A DNA stretch of 64,000 nt from Vibrio sp. CB1-14 (GCF_040412085.2 NZ_CP115921.1:558001-622000); one strand, 5' to 3'. Shown: positions 9,130-18,432, counted from the stretch's first letter. The notes: generated from the letters alone by a model not told the origin. Made by a program: numbers and translations.

Positions 9130-10533
9130 ATGGATATCAAAGAGAAAAAAATGGGGTTGTTTGAAACCGTATTGTTTGGAGTCTGCACGGTACTAGTGAT
9201 AGACACCGTTGCTGCGTCCGCCGCCGCAGGGCCAGGCGGCTTTGTTTGGTGGCTGATCATTCTAATTTGTTTCTTTTTGCCCTACGGATTAGTCACCGCT
9301 GAGTTATCAACCACCTTCCCTCAGGATGGAGGCATCTATGACTGGGTAAAACGTGCTTTTGGTCGCAAGTGGGGAGCGAGAACAGCCTGGATCTATTGGA
9401 TAAACTTTGCGCTGTGGATCCCAGCCGTATACTATCTGTTCGCCGTAATCTTAGGTCAATTACTCAATATTGAATTTTCGCCCATCGAAATCGCAGCCGT
9501 TTCTATCACCATGAGTTGGGTTGCCGTTATTCTATCGTTGAAGCCAGTGGCAGAATCCAGTTGGGTGTCAACCGCAGGTGCAGCCTGCAAAGTGTCAGTG
9601 ATGGGTATGATTGGTTTAGCGGGCATCTATCACTTGGCAACCGGCAACGTCAGTGCCAATCCAATATCACTGTCCCACTTTGTACCAGATATCAATATTG
9701 GCTTATCGCTAATCTCTGTAGCCCTGTTCGGACTGGTAGGGTTTGAGGTGGTTGGCGGCGCTGCGGCTGCTCTCAAAAATCCCGATAAGGACATCCCTCG
9801 CGCTACCATGTTAGGCGGGCTGATGATTGCTTTCTTCTATCTTATCTCGAGCTTTGGTGTGCTTACCGTTATCCCAATGGCTGACATCAATCCAAGTGCT
9901 GGGTTGATGGAGTCGCTAGATGCACTGTTTGGTGTTGATGGGTTTGCAGGGATATTAGTGAAAGTTCTGGGCGTACTGTTTCTGTTCACGCTGATTTCAA
10001 ATATCGTCAACTGGTCTGTGGGCGTCAACTACGTAGCACGTTATGCGGCTATGAACAATGACATGCCAGCAAGCTTTAAATCCACCAACAAATACGGAGT
10101 TGCAAAAGGAGCCGCTATATGGAACGGTGTGGTCTCTACCATTGTCATGATCGCTTATGCCATTATCGCTACCACAGGCGCCAACGAAGATCTGTTTTGG
10201 AACGTGTTTAGTCTTGGAGCGGTCACGTTACTCATGTCATATATGATCATGTTCCCAGCATTTTTGAGACTTCGAATGAAAGACAACACCCCAAGGGTGT
10301 ATAGGATGAAAGGCAGTCCGCTACTGATTACCCTCGCGTGCATCGTTCCAACAGTGTTCTTAGGATTGGGTGTGCTAACGTTCTTTTGGCATCCAGTTCA
10401 AGGCGTTGACCTGGCGTTCCTTACCCAAGTCGGCAGTGGCGTTCTTCTCGCACTACTCATTGGTGAACTTGGAATCATCAACCGAAAAAAAACTGTAGCG
10501 TCGATGCCTGCTGCTGAGACCAGATTGAGCTAA
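9130..10533 (+). CDS. APC-superfamily amino acid/polyamine permease of the agmatine operon
   Basis: 467 residues with about 12 hydrophobic segments. The opening MGLFETVLFGVCTVLVIDTV and the segment LSTTFPQDGGIYDWVKRAFG match the glutamate:GABA antiporter-like branch of the APC superfamily; GFEVVGGAAAALKNPDKDIPRA is the typical loop before TM6-7. Located 8 bp after aguA, so it most likely imports agmatine or exchanges it for putrescine in the inner membrane; the substrate is inferred from context only. Confidence 0.85.
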   Translation: MDIKEKKMGLFETVLFGVCTVLVIDTVAASAAAGPGGFVWWLIILICFFLPYGLVTAELSTTFPQDGGIYDWVKRAFGRKWGARTAWIYWINFALWIPAVYYLFAVILGQLLNIEFSPIEIAAVSITMSWVAVILSLKPVAESSWVSTAGAACKVSVMGMIGLAGIYHLATGNVSANPISLSHFVPDINIGLSLISVALFGLVGFEVVGGAAAALKNPDKDIPRATMLGGLMIAFFYLISSFGVLTVIPMADINPSAGLMESLDALFGVDGFAGILVKVLGVLFLFTLISNIVNWSVGVNYVARYAAMNNDMPASFKSTNKYGVAKGAAIWNGVVSTIVMIAYAIIATTGANEDLFWNVFSLGAVTLLMSYMIMFPAFLRLRMKDNTPRVYRMKGSPLLITLACIVPTVFLGLGVLTFFWHPVQGVDLAFLTQVGSGVLLALLIGELGIINRKKTVASMPAAETRLS

Positions 10534-10608
10534 CATGACTCAATGACTATAACTCAATAAAGCTAGCTTAAGATCATCACATCATTAGTGCTCGACACTT
10601 TAAATAAA

Positions 10609-10630
10609 AACCCACTCAAACGAGTGGGTT
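10609..10630 (-). terminator. Terminator at the end of the mannitol operon
   Basis: Perfect 9-bp stem AACCCACTC/GAGTGGGTT with a 4-nt loop; on the minus strand it is followed by a T-rich tract. The mtlR stop codon (10616-10618) lies inside the upstream arm. Confidence 0.8.
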
Positions 10631-11149
10631 ATCTTTACACAGCGAGCTCACCATTTCGGTGATAGCAAGGATGATAGTCGATTTCACCCGCTGATAATGA
10701 CGCTCTAAATACATTTCCAGCATCACTTTATCAAGGCCTGCGGTCATGCTGGCATCGTATTCGATGGGCATCATCTTTTGAATGGCGCTGATTTTATTGA
10801 GCTCGAATAAAACGTCAACTTCAGTAAAGCTGACCTTGTTTTCTTGGTGTTTTGTCCACTCTCTCAAGGTGACAAAAATATCGATGTCATCGAACACTTC
10901 TTTAGAAATTACGCCAAGACCGAGAAGCAGTTTGGCGCGAACAAGAATGTCGCCTAAGGGACCATCACTGGTAAGAAGAGGATCAACAACATACTTCACT
11001 GCGTAGTCGTCTTTATGAAAAATACTATTGATAAGGGTATCGAGAGTGTCGTCTATAGCATCATATGCGGCCATAAGACACTCACTCGCGTCCTTTGCTT
11101 CGGACAGAGCTTCTAATAGTTCAGTTTCATTGGGCGGGTGCAGTGGCAT
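10616..11149 (-). CDS. mtlR: Mannitol operon repressor MtlR
   Basis: MtlR-family repressor, third gene of the mannitol operon. Recognised by ETELLEALSEAKDASECLMAAY, LLTSDGPLGDILVRAKLLLGLG and the middle KEVFDDIDIFVTLREWTKH. I start it at 11149 (177 residues): AAGAG lies about seven bases before this ATG. A longer reading frame from 11203 overlaps the mtlD stop by four bases, but its extra 18 codons encode both arms of a perfect hairpin (11169-11188), which looks like intergenic RNA structure. MtlR lacks a classical helix-turn-helix; its mode of action is unclear even in E. coli. Confidence 0.85.
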   Translation of the reverse strand: MPLHPPNETELLEALSEAKDASECLMAAYDAIDDTLDTLINSIFHKDDYAVKYVVDPLLTSDGPLGDILVRAKLLLGLGVISKEVFDDIDIFVTLREWTKHQENKVSFTEVDVLFELNKISAIQKMMPIEYDASMTAGLDKVMLEMYLERHYQRVKSTIILAITEMVSSLCKDNPLV

Positions 11150-11168
11150 AACATCTCTTAAAACAAAG

Positions 11169-11188
11169 GGTGCCACTTGCGTGGCACC
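11169..11188 (-). terminator. Hairpin at the mtlD-mtlR boundary (attenuator-like)
   Basis: Perfect 8-bp stem GGTGCCAC/GTGGCACC with a TTGC loop, followed on the minus strand by CTTTGTTTTAAG. It sits just after the mtlD stop and before the preferred mtlR start, so it could reduce read-through into mtlR. Confidence 0.55.
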
Positions 11189-11199
11189 AACAGCTTGAA

Positions 11200-12348
11200 T
11201 CATTTGAGCGCTAAATACGCTTCGTGCGCTAGTGTAACAATTTCTGAATCAACATTCAGCTCCGAATAATGAGCCAGTGTTTTTTCAAATCCTTGCTGCG
11301 CAAACATAGCTTGAAGCTCAACCGCTTGTGGGTCATCGTCGTTTTTGTAAAGGAATGCTGCTGCGATACCTTTTAGTAGGTAACTATTTGGCAATCCATA
11401 TTCTAGCGTACCGTTAAGAGGCTTAATCAAGCGATCTTGTGGGCTTAACTTACGGATTGGCTGACGACCAACACGATCCACTTCATCGCGTAAATATGGG
11501 TTTGCAAAACGACCCAGAATTTTTTGAATGTAAGCCGCATGCGCATCTACATCAAAACCGTAACGACGGATCAATACTTCACCACTTTCCTGCATGGCCG
11601 CAGTCACATCCGCTAGAATCGCTGCATCTTCAATAGAGTCTTTAATGGTTTCGTGACCAGCTAGTACACCAAGGTAAGCTGTGATCAGGTGCCCTGTGTT
11701 AAGCGTGAACAGTTTACGCTCAACGAATGCCATTAAGTTATCAGTGCATTCCATGCCTTTAATCGCAGGAATGTCACCTACAAACTGAGTTTGATCAACG
11801 ATCCACTCACTGAACGTTTCAACGGTTACCGCTAGAGGATCCGTTTCACCCTCTTCTGCTGGCGGTACGATTCGGTCTACTGCAGAATCAACGAAGCCAA
11901 TATTCGCCTTTGCAAATGCTTGAACATCTTCAGATAAGTGCTCGAAGATCATCGCTTTTAGCTGGCTAGTGCCGCGTACCATGTTTTCACATGCGATGAT
12001 GTTAAGTGGTGTGGTATTGCCATTTGCTGCGCGCTTTTCAATACCTTGAGCGACAGACTTAGAGATGATCTTCAGTACCGTTGGGCCAACGGCTGTCGTT
12101 ACCAACTCTACGTTAGCGATAAGGTCAATGATGTCGCTGCTGGTTGAGTTTACTGCAGTAACGTTTGTCACTTCTTCTACTACTACATCTTCACCAACAA
12201 TTTTTACCGGGTAGGATTGACGTTCAATCAGAGCGTTAACTACGGTTTCGTTTACATCAGCAAATGTTACGTGAATGCCTGCATCTGCGAGTAGTTTTCC
12301 GATAAAGCCACGACCGATATTACCTGCGCCAAAATGTAATGCTTTCAT
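11200..12348 (-). CDS. mtlD: Mannitol-1-phosphate 5-dehydrogenase
   Basis: 382 residues, the family length. Oxidises mannitol-1-phosphate, delivered by MtlA, to fructose-6-phosphate with NAD+. The start [20 protein letters not shown] is the canonical Rossmann nucleotide-binding turn; [25 protein letters not shown] and [17 protein letters not shown] are family hallmarks, the last carrying the catalytic Lys-containing region. AGGAAGA lies seven bases before ATG 12348; the in-frame ATG at 12372 lacks a site. Separated from mtlA by a hairpin. Confidence 0.97.
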   Translation of the reverse strand: MKALHFGAGNIGRGFIGKLLADAGIHVTFADVNETVVNALIERQSYPVKIVGEDVVVEEVTNVTAVNSTSSDIIDLIANVELVTTAVGPTVLKIISKSVAQGIEKRAANGNTTPLNIIACENMVRGTSQLKAMIFEHLSEDVQAFAKANIGFVDSAVDRIVPPAEEGETDPLAVTVETFSEWIVDQTQFVGDIPAIKGMECTDNLMAFVERKLFTLNTGHLITAYLGVLAGHETIKDSIEDAAILADVTAAMQESGEVLIRRYGFDVDAHAAYIQKILGRFANPYLRDEVDRVGRQPIRKLSPQDRLIKPLNGTLEYGLPNSYLLKGIAAAFLYKNDDDPQAVELQAMFAQQGFEKTLAHYSELNVDSEIVTLAHEAYLALK

Positions 12349-12401
12349 AAGACGTCTTCCTAAATAACTCATTAAAAAAAGAAAAAGAAAAAATCAAAAA
12401 T

Positions 12402-12428
12402 GAGACCAACAAGGGGGCTGTTGGTCTC
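12402..12428 (-). terminator. Hairpin between mtlA and mtlD
   Basis: Perfect 10-bp stem GAGACCAACA/TGTTGGTCTC with a 7-nt loop, followed on the minus strand by ATTTTTGATTTTTTC. It has the form of an intrinsic terminator and probably makes mtlA mRNA more abundant than mtlD, or protects the mtlA 3' end. Confidence 0.75.
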
Positions 12429-12479
12429 GTTTCACTTAGGAGCTATGACTCAAAGCCAAGGTGATAATCACCATTTCTG

Positions 12480-14375
12480 CTACTTACCACTTAGGATGCG
12501 AAGGACATCTTCTGCATTAATGGTAGACTTCAAACATTCGACAGCTTCGTCGTCATCAAGTGAATTCGTAATCGCCGTGATAACCTGAATGTGTTCATCA
12601 CCTTGCGCCGCGATACCAATCACCATCTTAGCGACATCATCTTCGTCCTCGCCCCACTGAACACCCTCAGGGAACTGACAGAACACGATACCTGTCTTGT
12701 TAACGAACTGTTTTGCTTCAATAGTGCCGTGAGGTACTGCAATCGACTCACCTAGGTAAGTAGAAACCAACTCTTCACGAGCCAACATGCCTTCAACATA
12801 TTGCGGTTCTACATAACCAAGTTTTACGAGTTGCTCACCAGCAAACTTGATAACTTCTTCTTTGGTCTTCACTTCCATGCCCAAGAAGATATTTTCATTT
12901 GATAGCTTAAGCGTTCCTTCTTCATTGCTTGAGCTAGTGTTTGCTGGTGCTTCAGGCTTTTTTGGCTCTGCACCCGCTTGTTGTGCATTGACTAAATCTG
13001 CAACTAGACCATCGTACAGAGCACCATCTAGGAAGTTACCTAGTGAAATGTGGTGTGCATCTGCTGCGTGAGTACGGGCACGGTCAGTCAAGTCTTTATG
13101 AGTGATAACAATGTCCGCACCATCAGGTAGGTTGTTGATCGCTAGGTTAGTCACTTCAATACCAAGGCCTGCTGCTTCTACTTTCTTACGAAGCATGCTT
13201 GCGCCCATTGCGCTTGAACCCATACCAGCGTCACACGCTACGATGATTTTGCGTACTGCCGCTAGATCTAGAGCTGCACCAGCTTGACCTTTAGACGCCG
13301 CTTTCATGTTCGCCATTTGGCTTGCTGCTTTTTCTAGGGATTCTTCTTCGTCATCCTGTTTAGACGTTTTCATTAGTAGAGATGCTACGAAGAAAGTAAC
13401 GGTTGCAGAGGCAATCACTGACAGAATCACACCGATGAAAGAAGACTTAGGTGTCATCAGTAGAATCGCGAAGATTGAACCTGGTGATGCTGGAGATACT
13501 AGACCTGCATCAAACATGGTTAGAGTGAACACACCTGTCATACCACCCGCGATTACAGCGATGATTAGACGTGGGTTCATCAGTACGTATGGGAAGTAAA
13601 TTTCGTGGATACCACCGAAGAAGTGGATAATCGCTGCACCCGGTGCTGACTGTTTTGCATTGCCACGACCGAAGAACATGTAAGCAAGTAGAAGACCTAG
13701 ACCAGGACCTGGGTTTGCTTCAATCAAGAAGAAGATAGATTTGCCCATCTCTTCTGCTTGTTGGATACCCAGTGGCGAGAAAATACCGTGGTTGATTGCG
13801 TTATTTAGGAAAAGAATTTTCGCAGGTTCAACAAAGATAGAAGTTAGAGGCAGAAGACCTGCGCTAACCATCATGCCAACACCCGCTGCTAGCGCAGTTG
13901 ATAGCACTTTCACTGCAGGACCAATCACAAGGAAAGCAAGGATGGCACAAAGCATACCAACGATACCGGCAGAGAAGTTGTTCACCAACATCTCGAAGCC
14001 GCTCTTCACTTTGCCTTCAACCGCTTGGTCGAATTTCTTAATCGCTAGACCGCCTAGAGGACCAACAATCATCGCACCCATAAACATAGGGATGTCGGTA
14101 CCAACAATCACACCCATTGTAGTGATTGCACCCACAACCGCACCGCGATCGCCAGCGACCATCTTACCACCAGTGTAACCAATCAGTAGTGGTAGCAAGT
14201 AAGTGATCATTGGGCCAACCATTGAACCCAACGTTTCGTTTGGAATCCAACCAGTCGGAATAAATAGTGCAGTAATCAAACCCCAAGCGATAAATGCGCC
14301 AATGTTTGGCATCACCATGTTGGAGAGGAAACGACCAAAGTTTTGTACTTTGATTTTTGCTTCAGGAGATAGCAT
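12480..14375 (-). CDS. mtlA: Mannitol-specific PTS enzyme IICBA
   Basis: 631-residue inner-membrane permease that imports and phosphorylates mannitol. Domain order IIC-IIB-IIA: the membrane domain (residues ~1-340) contains GGIHEIYFPYVLMNPRLI with the mannitol-binding Glu; IIB (~370-470) contains IIVACDAGMGSSAMG with the phosphocysteine; IIA (~490-631) contains the phosphohistidine in ESIAVPHGTIEAK. Start MLSPEAKIKVQNFGRF at 14375 is preceded by GAGGT; an ORF extension to 14408 has no support. First gene of mtlA-mtlD-mtlR. Four CRP-like sites lie upstream, indicating catabolite control. Confidence 0.97.
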   Translation of the reverse strand: MLSPEAKIKVQNFGRFLSNMVMPNIGAFIAWGLITALFIPTGWIPNETLGSMVGPMITYLLPLLIGYTGGKMVAGDRGAVVGAITTMGVIVGTDIPMFMGAMIVGPLGGLAIKKFDQAVEGKVKSGFEMLVNNFSAGIVGMLCAILAFLVIGPAVKVLSTALAAGVGMMVSAGLLPLTSIFVEPAKILFLNNAINHGIFSPLGIQQAEEMGKSIFFLIEANPGPGLGLLLAYMFFGRGNAKQSAPGAAIIHFFGGIHEIYFPYVLMNPRLIIAVIAGGMTGVFTLTMFDAGLVSPASPGSIFAILLMTPKSSFIGVILSVIASATVTFFVASLLMKTSKQDDEEESLEKAASQMANMKAASKGQAGAALDLAAVRKIIVACDAGMGSSAMGASMLRKKVEAAGLGIEVTNLAINNLPDGADIVITHKDLTDRARTHAADAHHISLGNFLDGALYDGLVADLVNAQQAGAEPKKPEAPANTSSSNEEGTLKLSNENIFLGMEVKTKEEVIKFAGEQLVKLGYVEPQYVEGMLAREELVSTYLGESIAVPHGTIEAKQFVNKTGIVFCQFPEGVQWGEDEDDVAKMVIGIAAQGDEHIQVITAITNSLDDDEAVECLKSTINAEDVLRILSGK

Positions 14376-14842
14376 AAGATCAACCTCGTTATCAGAAAAT
14401 ATGTCCAAAGGACTAAAAATGTTTATTCAAAAGTCCATTAAAAAGTAACACATGATTTCCAAAAGTCCGCATAACGGCACCTTTTGTGACCCAGATCACC
14501 ACCACAACTCAAAGTAACAAAATTAACAGCGATCCATGTCACATCATTCACACGTTGATAAATTACACAGCCACTTTAATGGTAATAGTTATTATTCAAC
14601 AGTGATCTTCATCACGATTTACCCACAAGACACCCATAAATAGTTAGTGATATAAATCACACTAATAGCAAATCACTACTCCAACACCCATTCATACGAG
14701 CAATTCAAGACTACACAAAGAACAAAACCCAACCAACAAACCCCCATTTTGTAATAAAATTACAGAAATGACATTCCAATTTCAGAGAACTTCTGACAAA
14801 GTATTGCGGATAAAATAACGTGAAATAAAAAGGAGCATGGCA
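14376..14842. promoter_or_regulatory. mtlA / HAD phosphatase divergent control region with four CRP-like sites
   Basis: 467-bp gene-free region. Four TGTGA-N6-TCACA-like palindromes are visible: 14485-14500 (both halves near perfect), 14537-14552, 14601-14616 and 14646-14661. E. coli mtlA also has several CRP sites. In V. cholerae the antisense RNA MtlS overlaps the mtlA 5' UTR on the opposite strand; an equivalent would lie on the plus strand around 14390-14500, where short imperfect hairpins are present, but I cannot show a promoter for it. Confidence 0.75.
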
Positions 14843-15493
14843 ATGTTCAAAGCACTACTGTTCGATATGGATGGGCTTATCTTTGATACAGAAGCTGTAT
14901 ACAAAATTAGCTGGCAGTATGCCGCCGAAACGATGGGGTTTGATTTAACCGACGAGTTTTATCAGCGATTAATTGGGGTTCAAGACCCAGACTGTGAAAG
15001 AATGCTCGCTGAGCATTTTGGGGAGGGCTTTGACCTCGCTGAATACAGAACAATCCGAGATGCGCATTACCACGAAGCTCGCAAAGCCGGAATTGCGTTT
15101 AAAGAGGGATTCCACACACTATTTGCCGAAGCGAAATCTCTACAACTGACTATCGCACTGGTTACTTCATCTGCCTTACCCGAAACCAAATTAAACTTCG
15201 GTAATACCGACTACCTAAACCAGTTCGACCTTGTTATCACAGCGGAAGATGTTGCCAACGGCAAACCTGAGCCAGACTGCTACGTTATGGCCCATGAAAA
15301 ACTTGGACTGTCGGCTAAAGATTGCTTAGTACTTGAGGATTCAAACAATGGGATGCGTTCTGGTAAAGCTGCAGGATGCTACGCCGCGATGATTCCCGAC
15401 ATTGTGCCTCCGCACCAAGACGTAGTGGAAAGTGCTGACTATATCTTTGATTCGCTCGACCAAGTAACTGCACTACTTATATCGCAGAAGTAA
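14843..15493 (+). CDS. HAD-superfamily sugar-phosphate phosphatase (CbbY/YniC-like)
   Basis: 216 residues. HAD motif I LLFDMDGLIFDTEAVY (nucleophile Asp), motif II VTSSALP, motif III Lys near KPEPDCYVMAHEKLG and motif IV LVLEDSNNGMRSG; the helical cap lies between motifs I and II. Such proteins dephosphorylate hexitol or hexose phosphates or act as beta-phosphoglucomutase. AAGGAG lies seven bases before the ATG at 14843; the in-frame ATG at 14837 is too close to it. Divergent from mtlA and sharing its CRP region, so removal of excess sugar phosphate is a reasonable guess; substrate unknown. Confidence 0.85.
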   Translation: MFKALLFDMDGLIFDTEAVYKISWQYAAETMGFDLTDEFYQRLIGVQDPDCERMLAEHFGEGFDLAEYRTIRDAHYHEARKAGIAFKEGFHTLFAEAKSLQLTIALVTSSALPETKLNFGNTDYLNQFDLVITAEDVANGKPEPDCYVMAHEKLGLSAKDCLVLEDSNNGMRSGKAAGCYAAMIPDIVPPHQDVVESADYIFDSLDQVTALLISQK

Positions 15494-15520
15494 TATCGCT
15501 GAAGTAATGCCATAAACAAC

Positions 15521-15557
15521 AAAGCCCTGAACTATCATCGACAGTTCAGGGCTTTTT
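15521..15557. terminator. Bidirectional terminator, HAD gene / scrB
   Basis: Perfect 13-bp inverted repeat (15521-15533, 15543-15555) with AAAGCCCTGAACT arms and T run on both strands; between convergent genes. Confidence 0.9.
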
Positions 15558-15575
15558 AATAGAGTGTGGCAATAA

Positions 15576-17213
15576 CTAGCTCACTACGAATGGCGCACTT
15601 GCCGCGTTGAGAGGGAAAACCTCAAAGTTCGCTAAGCCATCAACAAGCTCAATAGCGGCTGCATCTTTATCGGTAAACACTCGACTTGTCAGCACTTGCT
15701 CACCACCATTTACGAAGATCTCAAGCGAAGACTCATCAGATAAAATGCGCAATGACACTTTATCACTCGTTAAAGTCACTTCTCGCTTTGTGTCACCTTC
15801 GCGGATCAAGGTATGAGTTCTATCTAACAGCAATGTGCGAGTTGCTTCATCTAATCGAATCGAAACAAACTGCTCATCTTTAGCGTGCAGTCGCAACTCA
15901 CTCCCCCAATCTAACTCAACACTCATATCAAACGCTTTGTTGTTGAGTTGCTGATAGCGCTCGTTATCAAGGGTGAAACGCTGTTTGTCTTGATACAAAC
16001 CCTCAATCTCTGCAATTGGCATTTGGATCAAGCGTCCAGCTTTACTGCTAAGTTCACGTAGTGCGGTCAATTGATGCACCCAACCATTATCTGTGGAAGG
16101 ATGATCGATTTCATCCGGCAGTCCCATCCAGCCAGAAAGGATGCGTCGGCCATCAGCGGTTAATAGGGTTTGAGGCGCGTAAAAATCAAAACCTCTGTCG
16201 AGATTTCCAAATTCCGACAAGGTCATTTTATCTTCTGCATCTAACTGAGCTTTCGCATAGCCATTGTGATGGGGAATGGTATGAAGAGCACTCTCCGATT
16301 CAATACCCTGCGGTCCAACAACAGCAAAATACTCACCGCCAAGCTCAAATAAATCTGGGCACTCCCACATGTAGCCAAAGTCCCCCATCTCATCACCGCA
16401 CAAGGCAACGAACTCCCATTTAAGGAGATCCTGCGAACGATAAACGGCTAATCGACCTTTTAGATCTGTGGTTTGTGCGCCGAGTAACATCAGCCAATGA
16501 TCGCCATGTCGAACAATTTTTGGATCGCGAATGTGTGGTGTGACACCTTCAGGTAGATCAGGAATCACTGGACCCAATTTTTTAAAATGGATACCGTCAT
16601 CAGAGACTGCCAAGCACTGGGTGGTATGACGGTCTCGTTGGTTACCAATTCGGGTGTTGCCTGTATAGAACAACATCAATTGTTCACCCTGGCTCAGTGC
16701 ATGCCCCGAAAATACCCCATGACTATCAAACCAATCAGACGGTGTTAGTGCCAGTGGTTGCCAGTCCCAATTGACTAAGTCACGGCTCGTCAGGTGCGCC
16801 CAGTATTTATCTTTGTGAACACAGCCATGCGGATACCACTGGTAGAAAAGGTGATATTGTCCTTGATGATAGATAAAGCCGTTCGGGTCATTCAACAATC
16901 CTCTAGGAGGTGAAACGTGCCAAGTAGGACGATGTTCACAGGCAGCAGGCTGACTTGCGTCAACAGCGAGTCGTTTTTGTTGCTCCGCAATCACAGCACC
17001 TAACTCAAGTAAGCGCATCTCATCAAAATGTTCAGGCATGGAGAAAGTAAGTTGCGGCTTACCTAGCACCTCCTCTACGCTATAGGATGGCAAAGAGTCA
17101 TGAATGAGTGATAGGTCATCAACTTCAATAACCAACTGTTTGTTGGGGTATAACACACGCGTGATATTGGCTTGACCACCGAGCATTGTTACAAGATCGC
17201 TAACTGAGAACAT
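15576..17213 (-). CDS. scrB: Sucrose-6-phosphate hydrolase (GH32) with N-terminal extension
   Basis: 545-residue cytoplasmic GH32 enzyme that splits sucrose-6-phosphate into glucose-6-phosphate and fructose. Catalytic motifs: GLLNDPNGF (nucleophile Asp, about residue 108), HIRDPKIV (transition-state Asp) and MWECPDLFEL (acid/base Glu); a C-terminal beta-sandwich follows. The family core would start near WHVSPPRG at about residue 98, so ~95 residues are extra at the N-terminus. That extension resembles the EIIB domain of the neighbouring ScrA (LGG..N, then SLI) but lacks the phosphorylated Cys. A ScrR-type operator lies 33 bp upstream. No fructokinase gene is next to it. Confidence 0.93.
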   Translation of the reverse strand: MFSVSDLVTMLGGQANITRVLYPNKQLVIEVDDLSLIHDSLPSYSVEEVLGKPQLTFSMPEHFDEMRLLELGAVIAEQQKRLAVDASQPAACEHRPTWHVSPPRGLLNDPNGFIYHQGQYHLFYQWYPHGCVHKDKYWAHLTSRDLVNWDWQPLALTPSDWFDSHGVFSGHALSQGEQLMLFYTGNTRIGNQRDRHTTQCLAVSDDGIHFKKLGPVIPDLPEGVTPHIRDPKIVRHGDHWLMLLGAQTTDLKGRLAVYRSQDLLKWEFVALCGDEMGDFGYMWECPDLFELGGEYFAVVGPQGIESESALHTIPHHNGYAKAQLDAEDKMTLSEFGNLDRGFDFYAPQTLLTADGRRILSGWMGLPDEIDHPSTDNGWVHQLTALRELSSKAGRLIQMPIAEIEGLYQDKQRFTLDNERYQQLNNKAFDMSVELDWGSELRLHAKDEQFVSIRLDEATRTLLLDRTHTLIREGDTKREVTLTSDKVSLRILSDESSLEIFVNGGEQVLTSRVFTDKDAAAIELVDGLANFEVFPLNAASAPFVVS

Positions 17214-17245
17214 GTTGGCTTATCACCTTAATACTGAGAATTCTT

Positions 17246-17263
17246 TTTTGGGAACGTTTGCAA
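17246..17263 (-). promoter_or_regulatory. LacI/ScrR-type operator upstream of scrB
   Basis: TTTTGGGAACGTTTGCAA; its exact reverse complement occurs upstream of scrA at 18621-18638 and a one-base variant upstream of scrR. The central AACGTT is the usual LacI-family half-site centre. Confidence 0.8.
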
Positions 17264-17406
17264 TATTAGTTATAAAACAGGACTGATACAAGCGCATTCA
17301 AGATGAGTGACTCGTTTTGTGACCTGAAACACGTCTCGCCTCCGCCTAGTATTAATGCGAATCTCAGAACTTAGAGGCGATTAGAACGGTTGGTGAAGAG
17401 GCGAAA

Positions 17407-18396
17407 CTAGCAGGTTTCGCGGTCGATAGTTTGGAAGGTAAGGACAATCTTACTCATGCTCGCTGGCTCGCCACTAAGCAAATCCATCAGTAGCTTCGCG
17501 GCACTTTCACCTGCTTTATCAAAAGGATAGTTAAACGTAGAAATACTTGGTGACGACACAGAGCCAAGCTCATCATTACCTACTCCTAGTACTTTGATAT
17601 CCAATCCCGCAGTCAAACCGAGTTCTTGAATCGCCTTTACCGCACCAATCGCAATTCGGTCGGTTGCACAAAACAAGCCATCCAAATTAGCATGCTCTGC
17701 CAATAGCTGTTTCGCTTGCAGGTAGCCCGACTCAATCGTAAATTCGCCGCGGCTATGAAATAGTGGCTCACCTTTGCGCTTAAATTGCAGCGCCTGCTCA
17801 AGACCTTGATAACGAAGTTTGTCTACCGCAATATCTGAACTAGCCACCCCAATAAAGCCAATATTTCTACAACCATTTGATAATAAACGATTCCCAGCTT
17901 CAAATCCTACTCTAAAATCATCATGAACGATGCTTGGAATGTTAAACAGTGAGCCATCCTGCCCCACCAGCACCACAGGTGCAGCGGATTGCAAAATCAC
18001 CTCAACCAATTCTTCGTCTAAGTGTGTTGCATACAGAATAATGCCCTCGACGCGCTTTTGGTTAAATAGGCGAATGAACTCAATTTCTTTTTGAAAAGAT
18101 TGCTGCGTACTGGCAAGCAATACCTGTTTACCTGCATTGTCAAACACACGACTTAACCCGTCGACCCCTTGTGAGGTGGCGCTTGACGCAACCCTTGGCA
18201 CAATCACACCAATAAGGTTGGTCTTTTGTGACTTAAGCTCTTTCGCCACTAGGTTTGTTTGATACCCCAGTTCATCAATGGCCTTCTGAACCTTATCCTT
18301 CGTTGCTTGCTTTACCCCATACTCGTTATTCACAACTCGAGATACAGTAGATTTGGAAACGCCAGCGAGTTTGGCGACATCATGTAAGCTTGCCAT
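17407..18396 (-). CDS. scrR: LacI-family sucrose operon repressor
   Basis: 329 residues. N-terminal LacI helix-turn-helix and hinge (ASLHDVAKLAGVSKSTVSRVVN, then ELKSQKTNLIGVIVP), followed by a periplasmic-binding-protein-like effector domain (GFIGVASSDIAVDKLRYQGL, GLFCATDRIAIGAVKAIQELG, ISTFNYPFDKAGESAAKLL). Lies between scrB (same strand) and scrA (divergent). Three near-identical operators in front of scrB, scrR and scrA indicate it represses all three including itself; fructose or a sucrose phosphate is the probable inducer from family knowledge. Confidence 0.92.
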   Translation of the reverse strand: MASLHDVAKLAGVSKSTVSRVVNNEYGVKQATKDKVQKAIDELGYQTNLVAKELKSQKTNLIGVIVPRVASSATSQGVDGLSRVFDNAGKQVLLASTQQSFQKEIEFIRLFNQKRVEGIILYATHLDEELVEVILQSAAPVVLVGQDGSLFNIPSIVHDDFRVGFEAGNRLLSNGCRNIGFIGVASSDIAVDKLRYQGLEQALQFKRKGEPLFHSRGEFTIESGYLQAKQLLAEHANLDGLFCATDRIAIGAVKAIQELGLTAGLDIKVLGVGNDELGSVSSPSISTFNYPFDKAGESAAKLLMDLLSGEPASMSKIVLTFQTIDRETC

Positions 18397-18418
18397 GGGG
18401 TAAATGTCCGATATTTAT

Positions 18419-18432
18419 GGGAATGTTTGCAA
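18419..18432. promoter_or_regulatory. LacI/ScrR-type operator upstream of scrR
   Basis: GGGAATGTTTGCAA, one mismatch from the scrA and scrB operators. It lies 23 bp upstream of the scrR start, consistent with autoregulation. Confidence 0.65.

Noticed and set aside
17300..17330. CRP site between scrB and scrR
   Set aside because: Only the left half TGTGA matches; the right half has two mismatches.
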